Source: Marvania coccoides
Lineage: Eukaryota > Chlorophyta > Trebouxiophyceae > Chlorellales > Chlorellaceae
Reading direction: 5' to 3'
Assembly (NCBI GenBank): GCA_963854735.1
Contig: OY978105.1
Span: 1 to 64,000 of the forward strand
Length of the DNA: 64,000 nt
The notes beneath the pieces are model-generated. The model did not search any database, was not told where the DNA came from, and worked only from the letters and a program-made list of their open reading frames with translations. The translations under genes and the position numbers were made by a program. This document shows, piece after piece, positions 54,837 through 64,000 of this stretch. Position 1 is the stretch's first letter, and the number at the start of each line of letters is the position of its first letter.

Positions 54837-56458
54837 ATGGGCAAAAAGGATAAGAAGGAAAAGGGCGAGACCGCCACCGGCGATGGTGAGCGCGAGCATG
54901 CGATTGATGGTGCCTTGCATGCTTGCTCGAATTCCATCGCAGCCCGCGTTTCAACCGGCTCGATGCCTTGAGCAGATGTTTTCCAAATTGTTTTTGCCCC
55001 CAATTCACCCCCTCCCCCCTCTCCTCACAAAACTCAGCAGAGCTGGTGATCGCCCCCCAGTCCACCACCCCTCCCCTGGACACCTCCAAGTGGCCGCTGC
55101 TGCTGAAGAACTACGACAAGCTGCACGTTCGCACGGGGCACTACACCCCCATCCCCTGCGGCTACACCCCCCTGCGCCGCCCCCTGAACGACTACGTGCG
55201 CTACGGCGTGGCCAACCTGGACAAGCCCTCAAACCCCTCCTCGCACGAGGTTGTGGCCTGGATCAAGCGCATCCTCCGCGTCGACAAGACCGGCCACTCG
55301 GGCACCCTTGACCCCAAGGTCACTGGCAACCTGATTGTGTGCGTGGACAGGGCCACCCGCCTGGTGAAGTCGCAGCAGGGCGCAGGCAAGGAGTACGTAT
55401 GCATCGCGCGCTTCCACTCCCCCGTGGAGGGCGGCGCCGCCAAGGTGTCTCGCGCCCTGGAGCAGCTGACTGGCGCGCTGTTTCAGCGTCCCCCGCTCAT
55501 CTCGGCGGTCAAGCGCCAGTTGCGCATCCGCACCATCTACCAGGCCAAGCTGCACGAGTACGACGAGGACCGCCACCTGGCGGTGTTCTGGATCTCCTGC
55601 GAGGCGGGCACCTACGTGCGTACGCTGTGCGTCCACCTGGGGCTGCTGCTGGGCGTGGGCGGGCATATGCAGGAGCTGCGCCGCGTGCGCTCGGGCATCA
55701 TGGGCGAAAAGGACAACATGGTGACCATGCACGACATTCTGGACGCGCAGTGGGTGTACGACAACCACAAGGACGAGGCCTACCTGCGTCGCGTCATCAT
55801 GCCGCTGGAGACGCTGCTCACCAACTACAAGCGGCTGGTGGTCAAGGACTCGGCCATCAACGCGGTGTGCTACGGCGCCAAGCTCATGGTCCCCGGTCTG
55901 CTGCGGTTCGAGGCTGGCATTGAGGTTGACGAGGAGATCGTGATCATGACCACCAAGGGAGAGGCGGTGGCCATTGGCGTGGCGCAGATGACCAGCGCCA
56001 CAATGGCCAGCTGCGACCACGGCGTGGTGTCCAAGATCAAGCGTGTGATCATGGAGAGGGACACCTACCCGCGGCGGTGGGGGCTGGGCCCCATGGCGCA
56101 GAAGAAGAAGCAGCTCATCGCCGAAGGCATGCTGGACAAGCACGGGCGGCCCAACGAGAAGACGCCCAAGGAGTACCTGAGGAGCCTGCCCGCAAAGGCG
56201 GCGGCGGCGGCAGCACCGGCGACGGCAAAGGAGGAGGAGGAGCCGGCGGCGGCGGCAGCGCCTGCTTCTAGCGGCGACGGTGCGGAGGAGGCGGCAGAGG
56301 CGGAGGCCAAGACCCCCAAGAGCGAGAAGAAGAAGAAGGAGAAGAAGGACAAGGGTGAGAAGAGCGAGAAGAAGAAGAAGAAGCGCGACGCTGAGGATGG
56401 GGATGACCCTGGGTCGGAAAAGAAAGAAAAGAAGAAGAAAAAGAAAGAAAAGGAGTAA
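54837..56458 (+). CDS. CBF5: Dyskerin / CBF5 rRNA pseudouridine synthase
   Basis: Two exons (54837-54885, 55038-56458) give 489 residues. A Lys-rich start ([16 protein letters not shown]) is followed by the DKLN-type segment [20 protein letters not shown]. The TruB catalytic domain carries [18 protein letters not shown] with the catalytic Asp, and [24 protein letters not shown] domain follows ([58 protein letters not shown]). The long C-terminal tail is Ala-rich and then alternates acidic and KKKK clusters, a nuclear and nucleolar signal. In H/ACA particles it converts uridine to pseudouridine in rRNA, and it binds GAR1, which is also in this window. It is a telomerase component in plants and animals. 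TGTAA lies 34 bases after the stop. Confidence 0.97.
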
Positions 56459-56491
56459 GTGGTTCCCTGCAGTAAGAGGGAAGGGTGGCAT

Positions 56492-56496
56492 TGTAA
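56492..56496 (+). terminator. UGUAA poly(A) signal of dyskerin
   Basis: TGTAA lies 34 bases after the dyskerin stop. Confidence 0.6.
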
Positions 56497-56637
56497 TGTA
56501 GTGGGAAGAATGTGACCAATTCAATTCAACATGATGATTCTTTTCGGCTTTGTTCATGACTTTTACTTCGCGTGTGTAAACTGCTCAGATTTTTCTTCTC
56601 TTCTAAAATAAAAGTAATTGTGTGACATGAATGGGCT

Positions 56638-57193
56638 GTGACAAATAGTGCTTGGAATTCTCAAGGGTATAAAGAGCAGCGTGAAAAATGGGCAGCACCG
56701 CTGGGAGGCGAAGAAGTGGAGCTCAAGGGGAGCTGGTCTCATCGCGAATTGCTTCGCCGCATTCCCGAAGAGAGGGAAATCGACCAAATTTTGGGGTTCG
56801 GTCGCGCCATGGGCCTTTCTGAAGCTGTTTTGGCTGAGATCCGCTGTGGTGGAAATGTGGCTACTACGACGAGCGGCAATGGCTGCTGAACATTCGGGCG
56901 GTGAAGCACCGCCGCAAAGTACTGGAGCTAGAAGGAATTACAGGCGCTGAAGAGACTTGGAGGGCGCCTTTGGGGCCAAATAAAGAGGAGCTTGAGTTTT
57001 GCGGGAGATGGGTGCATGAGCAGGTGCGCATCATTCGCGGCAAAGAAAGTGTGGTTCTCGCACTGAAGAGCAGCTGCAGCTGGTGGCAGAAGCGGTGGGG
57101 CTGTCTGGAGTGGAAGAGTTGAAAGCGAGCCGGCGGGGTAAGGCGAGGCGGAAGAAAGGGAAAGGCAGCAAGCCTGATGAGGGGAAATCTTGA
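56638..57193 (+). pseudogene. Degenerate gene with two similar modules, unknown
   Basis: Three stretches in different frames read as one protein. The first is YKEQREKWAAPLGGEEVELK up to GLSEAVLAEIR. The second, from about 56864, is GYYDERQWLLNIRAVKHRRK and on to WRAPLGPNKEELEFCGRWVH. The third, from about 57063, is EEQLQLVAEAVGLSGVEELK to a basic end and stop at 57191-57193. Two modules of about 60 residues resemble each other: E-x-W-x-APLG, then EL, G-x-W-x-H, an RII-type segment and a GLS helix. No splice sites explain the frame changes, so this looks like a decayed gene. The upstream 5' end (56459-56637) shows no clear start. No family is recognised. Confidence 0.4.
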
Positions 57194-57474
57194 ATTTTAG
57201 TTTGATTATGTGTTTGACAATGCTGTTCCTGCTGGAGCACACGCATGACCAATGCTCTGATAAGTAAAACAAATATCGTCGCTACAGGTTTTAAATTTCT
57301 GCATGGAACTGCAGCAGGTGCAATTTCTCGAATGTTAAATTTGAATGTAATATTAAGTTATAGATATATCGATAATGAGTTTGAAAAGAAAATAAATGGT
57401 AAGATGTCAGGAAAGGACACGCTCTTATTCATTTATGACGCCTGCAAAATTAAAATTCAGAGATAAAAAATGAT

Positions 57475-59554
57475 TTATTTCTTTATGTGCGTGTTCATTT
57501 CGCCGGAGGGGAACAGGGCCCCCTCGACCAAGCTCGGCAGCATCGCTGCCAGCGCCGTCGGGTTGCCCTGCAGCGCAGTGCAGAAGCGGGCAATCATTGC
57601 CGCCCGCTCTGCCGCCACTGCAGCTTCCTTCTCCAGCGCAGCGGCCTCCAGCGCCCGCGTGTGCGCCTCCTCAGCAGCGCTCTTCGCTGCCTGCAACGCC
57701 GCCACCTCGGCACGTAGGGCGGCGGTCTCGTTGTCAGCATCGCGTTGAAGGAAGTAGTCTCCTGTCGCCACAGGATGAGCCTCGCTCTTGTCACCCACTT
57801 CCAGCAGCTTCAGGGACACCGCGCTGCCCGCCAGGGAGGCAGAGAAGCCAGACGAGGTGCGGCTGTGCATGCAAAGAGAGAGAGGGGAGCGGGGGGTGGG
57901 AGCATCTTTAACATCCTCATTACTCCACGCTTTGTTTCCTCCTGTCGCTGCGACCATCACTGCCGCAATCTCAAAGTCGGCTCCGCATGCCTCTGCGCCG
58001 CCTCCGCCCTTTTTCTCCAGCATCGACAGCACCACCGGCGATGCCGCACGGCCGCCCTCCTCCAACACAGTGAGTTGCGCCGCCACCTCGCAGAAGTCCA
58101 CCAAGCGCGCCTTCTGTGCGGCACCTGCCGTAGGCGAAGCAGCGTCGGAGGTGGCAGCGGAGGCAGCGCGGGATGTAGCAGCCTTGCGCACCATTCGCGC
58201 CTCCAGCGCCGCAGCGGCCCTACAAGCCAGCTGCTGAGTCCTGGCATTCAGCTCCTGCCCCAGCTCCGCCAGCCTGGGGGAGGCCAAAACCTCCTCCTCC
58301 TCATGCTCATGCTTCTGCTCCCGCCCAAACTGCAGCTGCTCACGCTGCTTTTCCAGCTCTGCGCGCGCGGCGGTCAGCTTCTCGGCGGATTCCGCCTCGC
58401 TGGCCTTGAGCGCAGCCACCTGCTGGCGCAGGGCCTCGCACTCTGCAGACGCACCGTCCTTCTCCTCGACCAGCCGCTCATTCGCCTGCTGCAGGGAGGC
58501 CATGGCAAACTCTGCCGCCTCCAGACGCGCCTCCAAATCCTTCACCTTGCCTTCCGACACCTCCAGCCTCTCTTGCAGCTGTGAGCTGCTGCGCTGGAGG
58601 TCTGCCGCCTGCACCGCCAGCACAGCATGCTCCTCGCTCTTCTCTGCCAGCTTCTTCCGTGCGGCCTCTTTCACCTTGAACGCCATTGTGTGCGCTGCAG
58701 CCTCGTCATCGCGCGCCTTCTCGGCCTCAGCCTTGCCGGCCTGCGCCGCCTCCAGCGCCACCTCAAGCTCCGCCTGTCGTGCCAGCAGCGGGGCCACTCT
58801 GGCGGCCTCCACCTGCGCAGCGTCCAGCTGCGCGCGCAGGGCGCCGTTTTCGGCCCCTTTTGCCTTCAACTGCACCCTAGGGGGAAAAAACATCAATTGT
58901 TGCTTTAAGAAGAAATTCATTGCAAAAGACAACATTTGAATGAACACTCGCCAATGGAGCTCACTGCGAGGGACGCAGAGGGCACTCGCTTCTGCGGCGA
59001 CGGCGACGCCATGCCTGCCATTGCGCCGATACCAGCGTTCAGCAGCAGCGTTGAAGCGGCAGAGCAGGGAGACTTCTCTGTCACCGCCACCGCTGCCTCT
59101 TTTAGCTCCAGCTGCTTCTCTGCCAGGCCCAGATCGACAGGAGACACGGCCGGCAGAGGCGTCAGCGGAGTCGCCAGCTGGCTGGACTCCGCTGCGGGGC
59201 TGGCCACCGCCGCGTGAGCCGCCTTGACGGCGGCAGTGGCAAAGCGCAGCCTGGGAGAGGAGGGCAGTGGAGAGACGGCAGCCACGGGGCCACGTGCGGG
59301 GGCTGCTATCATGGTCGTTCCTGTAAAACATATTTAAATTAGAATATTACTTGACGTTTTTTTAGCTTAAATGCGTCAAAGTTAATTATCAACTCACCAA
59401 GTGGGACCGCTGCCGGAGAGGGCTGCTGGCAGGGCTTGTTCTCGAGGGGCGATGCCAGCGGGACGACTGCGGCCACTGCCACAGTGTCAACCTCTATCGC
59501 GGTCAGCGGCTGGGGGCTGACAGGCTTGGCCTCCTCGGCAGCCCCCTCCGCCAC

Positions 59555-59590
<36 letters not shown>

Positions 59591-62157
59591 GGGAGGAGGA
59601 GGGGGAGCAAATGGCTGGGCCATGGGAGCCTTTGAAACACCTGCATCGAGCTCCATTGCCTCCTCTGTTGCCAAGAAAGACGAAGGGGTGGCCTGGAAGG
59701 CGTTTGCGGCAGCCGCCGGCTTGCTGTCAAAGAGCCCTGCAAAATCATAATGAGAACAAAGCGATGTAACTTTATTATCGTCTGTTGCCATAAATCACAC
59801 ACACTGAAAGACTGCAACAATTCAAAAAGGTAAGTTCAGAGTTTTAAGCCAACTCACCAGCAGCGTCCTTACCGATGCTGAAGCCCCCCAGGGGCGCACA
59901 GAACGTCGATTCCAGCTTAACAGGAGGCGGAAGCGGCGTGACACCGAAGCTGAAACCACCCACCAACCCAGCAGGCGCTGGCACCGCAGCAGGCTTGGCT
60001 CCGCTCTCCCCGCCGGTGCCCTTTGTTTTGTTGAAGCCTGATCCCCACTGGACGTTGGGGTTGCTTTTGGTGGGGAGAGAGGGCTTTTGTACGAGGGAAG
60101 GCGTTTCAGTGTTGACACTAGGCACTGCCACCACCGCTTCCGCAGAACTGCCCTTTCCCCACTTGGCCAGCAGCGTTTGGGCGGCTGCCCTGCACTGCTC
60201 CTTCTCCATCAGCCCCTTGGCCGCCTGCACCCACGCCGCCTCCGGCTCCATCACCACAGGCACCCTAGCCATGACGGCAAGCACCTTGGCAGCCGGCTGT
60301 AGGCCTTGGCCTTGACCGAAAAGTCCATCAGGCGGTGCAGCGTGCGCAGCACCGTGGCCAGGCAGACAGACCCGCCCTGCGCCGCCGCCGCGGCGACAAA
60401 CATGCTCTCGGTGGTGGCGTGCAGCAGGCGCCACATGGCGCTGAATTCGGCGGTCTTTTTTGCTGCCCGGGCAATGTCTGCCAGCCTGGGCATCAAGGCA
60501 GCGTTCTCAATGCCGCCGGAAGGGCCGCTCAGCGGCCAGGGCCGCCAGGTTGGCCTCCATGGTGGCCTGCGCGGAGGCTGCCGCCGTCAGCGCTGACAGG
60601 GTGGCGGTATTGGAAGAGGGGAACGCATCCATGCGCTGCGCTTCACCTGCAAATTAAAAAAAGGGGGGGGAAACGGGATTAATGAGTATTTGTATCTTTG
60701 AGAAAATGTTGAGTATCACAAAAATACAGCACTTTAGACTCACCACTGCTGTTTTGGGCCACTGGGGCCACCTCTTGCTCTTCCATCATCTCCTTCTCAG
60801 TGCCCGGCAGCACCGCAGGAGAAGCGGCAGTGGGCGCAGGCACCGCCACCTCCACCGTGGGGACTGCCTGTACCTTCACCTGCTTCTGCTCTGGCACCAC
60901 CACCGTCGGCACAGCAGCCCCACCACCAGCAGCGCGCCGAGCGGCGGGACCAGACCGTTTGACCACCAGCGGCCGCCTGCGGGCCTCCCACTTCGCCAGC
61001 AGCGTCTTGGTGGTGCCGTGGCCCTCTTCCAGCTCCTCGCACCCCAGCACCTCCTCCAGCAGGCCCTTCATCGAGCGCTTCAGCTGCAGCGCCGTGACCG
61101 CGCCTACCATCGCGCTCAGCGTCTCCAGGACGGTCTTCAGGAGGGCCATCGGCCCCTTTTTGTTCACCACCACGCCCAGGCAGTCCTCCACCCTGAGCAT
61201 CCCCTCCTGCTGCGCCACCCTGCGCTGCACCTCGGGCGTTGATTTGGCCAGCACGTGCAGCAGGATGGACAACTGCCTGGTCGTGATTGCGCTGCACATG
61301 AGATCAGGCAGCGCATCCGCGAGCTTCAAATCCTCCACGCCGCCGGTGGGGCCAGTTATGCGGCGCACAGCGGTGGCGAAAGCCTTGGCCTTGGCCTGGG
61401 AGGCGGGGGACGGGGCGGACGCCTGCTTGGCCGCGGCAGCGGGCTTGGCGGGGGCCCGGTAGATGCCTGCGAGACAGATGAAAATGAAGGGGGCATGGGG
61501 ATTAGATAGATTAGATAGATTGGAATTGGGCGAGCGGGGGAGAGGCACGCTGGGAGTCTCCTGCGCGCCTTCCATGCCGTCGCTCTCGCTCTCGCTTTCA
61601 CTGATGTAGCTGTCGTCGCTGTTGTCGCTGTAGATGCTGTCGCTATCGCTGTCGCTGTAGTTGCTGTCCCTATCGACATCGACATCGCTATCCCAGTGGC
61701 TCTCTCTGTCGCTGTTGCAGGCGCCATGGCTGTCGCCATCACTGCTGTTGTCGTCGTCGCTGTCGTCGTCACTTTCTTTTTTGCTACAGTTGCTGCCGTT
61801 GTCGCTGTCACTGTCGCTGTCGCTGTCGCTATTGTTGTCATAGGCGGTGATGGTGCCGGTGGTCCGGATGATCGGGGCGGTGCCCCGCTGTTCCTGACCT
61901 GAAATGAACAAATTAGAGCCGAGTTGGGCACAGAGATCGCGAAAAACAGCGTGGAGGGAGGGTGCGAGGAAACGATTGAATTTTGAAATGAAGCGAGTGC
62001 AAAAATATCCGTTCCACCCCCGCACGGACGCCGCCGTGGGGTGCATATCACGGAAATCATGCACAAAAGTCGTGAACGCACCGATGGGGCTCATCGAGCC
62101 GCTGTACTCGAACATGGGATTCGCAAATTTAAATTGCTGGCCGTCGGGGGGCAGCAT
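57475..62157 (-). CDS. Large TFIIS-N-like / coiled-coil nuclear protein, frame disturbed
   Basis: Downstream exons chain in phase: 61466-60744, 60646-59858, 59736-59398, 59320-58965, 58869-57475. The first part (62157 to about 61480) is open with an Asp/Ser run (DSDSDSDSDN type) from imperfect TCGCTG repeats, but its splicing is unresolved. Exon 61466-60744 has a helical domain ending ELEEGHGTTKTLLAKWEARR, like the LW-type TFIIS N-terminal fold. A related module follows in the next exon (PRLADIARAAKKTAEFSAMW to CRAAAQTLLAKWGKG). Then come Gly/Phe-rich, poly-Gln and Ala/Pro stretches, and a coiled coil of about 300 residues (LKAKGAENGALRAQLDAAQV and on). In the second exon the main frame has a TGA at 60507-60509; two compensating one-base shifts (near 60520 and 60300) restore a protein-like reading. 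Role in transcription elongation is a guess. It may be two genes. Confidence 0.5.
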
Positions 62158-62310
62158 TGTGCGTTGCGGGTGTGTGTAGGTGTCTTTGGCGGCGATAGGG
62201 TCTCCTGATTATTGTTTCAAGTTTTAATAACAATTAAAACAGAGCGCTCTTCGTTCGGGCAGCGACATTTCGTTTGAAACGAGCCGTTTTGTTTGCTTCA
62301 TTTTCGGAAA
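62158..62310. promoter_or_regulatory. Short divergent promoter region
   Basis: Only 153 bases separate the start of the minus-strand coiled-coil gene from the start of the aprataxin-like gene. AT-rich in the centre (62208-62240). Confidence 0.45.
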
Positions 62311-64000
62311 ATGGAGACCATTTTGGGGTTTCATTTTGCTAACTTAAGTCAGATCCGCCACCCACGCCCCGGCCCGAGTTCGTCTAAAGATCATTTTTCG
62401 CCAGATTTTAATTTGCGAGCTTTGGCTAAACCATCAGGCAATTTCACACTAAACGCGCTTCAAAATAAATCCAGATTGACCCACATGGTCGACGATCCTG
62501 ACAGTCCTTATTACAAGCGTCAGCGCACGACGAGCCCGCCCGCCGAACGCCCCGCTGCCGCTGGCGGCCAAACCCCGGCCACGATGCTCATCTTGGTGGG
62601 CCTCCAAGGCGCCGGGAAGTCCACCTTTGCGTCTGCGCTCATCCAGCGCAGCTCTCAGAGCTGGGCACGCATCTGCCAAGACACCATTGCCAAAGGCAGG
62701 CGAGGCACCAAAGAGCAGTGCATCGCCGCTGCTGAGACGCTGCTGGGGGAGGGGACCCACGTGATGATCGACCGCACAAACGCCACCCCCGAGCAGCGCG
62801 CGCCCTTCATTGCAGCGGCCCATCGCAGCGGCATCCCGTCTTCTCGAGTTCACTGCCTTTTCCTTGACCTCCCCAAGGCCCAGTGCGCGCTGCGCGCTGC
62901 GCAGAGGGCCTCCCACGAGGGCGGTGTGCATGGAAACGGCGCTTACGGCGTGGTGGGGTCGACGAACAAGCAGCTGGTGGCCAGCGGGCCTCCCTCACGC
63001 GAGGAAGGGTTTTCTACTGTGCTGACCTGCGTGTGCGATGAGGACGTGGAGGCGGCTGCCAAGGTGTGGGCGGCGTACGGGGCGGGGTGTACCACCGGCA
63101 GCGACGTGGATGAGAAATGGAGGCAGGAGGGGGGCGGAAAAACTCTGAAAGATGAATCAGGGCCTGGGAATAAAAGGAGCAAAAATGAGGAGAAGGAGGA
63201 CAAAAAGCAGCCGCGAATCGATCGATTCTTCGGTAAGAAGGGTGATGGCGAGAGAGGCGCTGCTGGGAAGCAGCAGGAAGAGGGAGGCCACGCGGCTGCC
63301 GCGGGCTCTGGCAATGAAAAAGCGCCACCGCCGGAGAAAGGCGATCAGGACGCCTTCAGTGGCATGTTGTATGCATCCAAACAGCCCGCCCAGCAGCCTG
63401 CGAAGAAAAGGGGCGGCGACGCTGGCAGCAGCGGGGGGAGTCGCCACAAGTTTGCCCCGCACTTTGCGCTCAGCGCCCTTTTGCACTTCATCAACGACCC
63501 CGAAGCGTAAGCTACTGTTTGTACTGTCGTTATTTTGTTCAAAACTGTCACATTTCGGCTTCCATGCGCTTTTGCTGACGTCACTTTACACGGAAATGAC
63601 GGTTGTTTGCTTGTTGCAGGCGGCTGGCTGCCAAGGAGATCGTTTCCTTCGACTCCCAGTGCGTGGTGGTGCCTGACAAGTACCCCAAAGCGCGCTACCA
63701 TGCGCTGGTGCTGGCCAGGGACCGGCGATTGGCGGGGTCGCTGGACTTGGCGCCGCCAGACGCAGGGTTGGTGCGGCACATGAAGGTGAGGGGTGCTGAG
63801 CCCGTGTGAGGCGGTACTTTCAATAGCTATACGCGGCTACAAGGGTTGTATATTTATAAATTTTTTGTGGAGATACTGCATCTACATCATTTTGTGTCTA
63901 TTTTGTAGGAGGTGGGCCTGCGCTGGGCTGGAGAGCAGCGCGCCCCAGAGGGAATGCAGTTTGCTCTGGGATTCCACAGCGTCCCCAGCATGCGCCAGCT
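62311..64000 (+). CDS. Aprataxin-like protein (P-loop kinase plus HIT domain), cut by window end
   Basis: Exons 62311-63506, 63620-63785 and 63909 onward are in phase; the third runs off the window. The N-terminal domain has a Walker A motif (LILVGLQGAGKSTFASALIQ), then RICQDTIAKGRRGTKEQC and HVMIDRTNATPEQRAPF, matching the polynucleotide-kinase-like ATPase fold. A low-complexity basic linker (about residues 260-370) is followed by KFAPHFALSALLHFINDPEA and the HIT domain: FDSQCVVVPDKYPKARYHAL, LVRHMKEVGLRWAGEQRAP and FALGFHSVPSMRQL. The catalytic HxHxH motif should follow just beyond 64000. Plant aprataxins with an added kinase domain have this order. They remove AMP from aborted DNA ligation ends. 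An inner ATG at 62485 (MVDDPDSPYYKRQRTTSPPA) is an alternative start. Confidence 0.88.

Noticed and set aside
60679..60744. Extension of the TFIIS-like exon past 60744 to the stop near 60679
   Set aside because: A consensus donor (G|GTGAGT) at 60743 and a matching acceptor at 60647 keep the frame into the next exon.

Overview
The window is the left end of a chromosome from a photosynthetic green alga. It opens with about 346 bases of plant-type telomere repeat (CCCTAAA), and the genes carry many short introns (about 60-180 bases, GT-AG, with a few GC-AG). Exons are GC-rich, while introns and spacers are AT-rich. UGUAA-type poly(A) signals follow many genes. The gene set (light-harvesting protein, plastid PGK and aldolase, phytoene synthase, SBP-box factor, plastid bS21) fits a chlorophyte, and the compact intron-rich layout and telomere type suggest a trebouxiophyte (Chlorella-like). 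No species can be named from the sequence alone.

Region 1 (1-13,100) is subtelomeric and disordered. It holds the telomere, a gene tail cut off at the telomere, two near-identical 650-base GC-rich units 794 bases apart, and a roughly 300-base AT-rich tail repeat present twice. Each tail copy lies at the broken 3' end of a gene: a GT2 cellulose-synthase-like synthase and an unknown gene. A short piece of the GC-rich unit also forms the C-terminus of a four-helix membrane protein. A dead LINE-type retrotransposon closes the region. Within it sits one gene that looks intact and unusual: by a fully in-phase exon model, a type II membrane sulfotransferase fused to a GH128-type glucanase.

Region 2 (13,600-35,000) is dense housekeeping and regulatory sequence: SBP-box factor, plastid phosphoglycerate kinase, ARL2, ribosomal protein uL16 (L10), bHLH-ACT factor, GAR1, WDR43/UTP5, a plastid membrane protein, Tudor-SN, an unknown protein, plastid bS21 and a DnaJ-type zinc-finger membrane protein. 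Region 3 (35,500-46,200) holds an AT3-family membrane acyltransferase, an Lhca3-like antenna protein, a trypsin-like protease with a cysteine-rich tail, plastid class I aldolase and phytoene synthase. Region 4 (47,000-64,000) holds a SERAC1-like lipase, a possible structured RNA, PRMT1, ribosomal protein eL29, dyskerin, a degenerate two-module gene, a large TFIIS-N-like/coiled-coil protein, and an aprataxin-like gene that runs off the end.

Many neighbours are divergent pairs sharing 150-490 bases (PGK/ARL2, uL16/bHLH, WDR43/plastid membrane protein, bS21/zinc finger, PRMT1/eL29, TFIIS-like/aprataxin). Ribosome-making functions recur: GAR1 and dyskerin share the H/ACA particle, WDR43 acts in the small-subunit processome, PRMT1-type enzymes methylate RGG proteins such as GAR1, and uL16, eL29 and bS21 are ribosomal. 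PGK, aldolase, the antenna protein and phytoene synthase serve the plastid. Exon coordinates were derived by hand from splice signals and checked for reading phase. Where the phase could not be closed, the entry says so.
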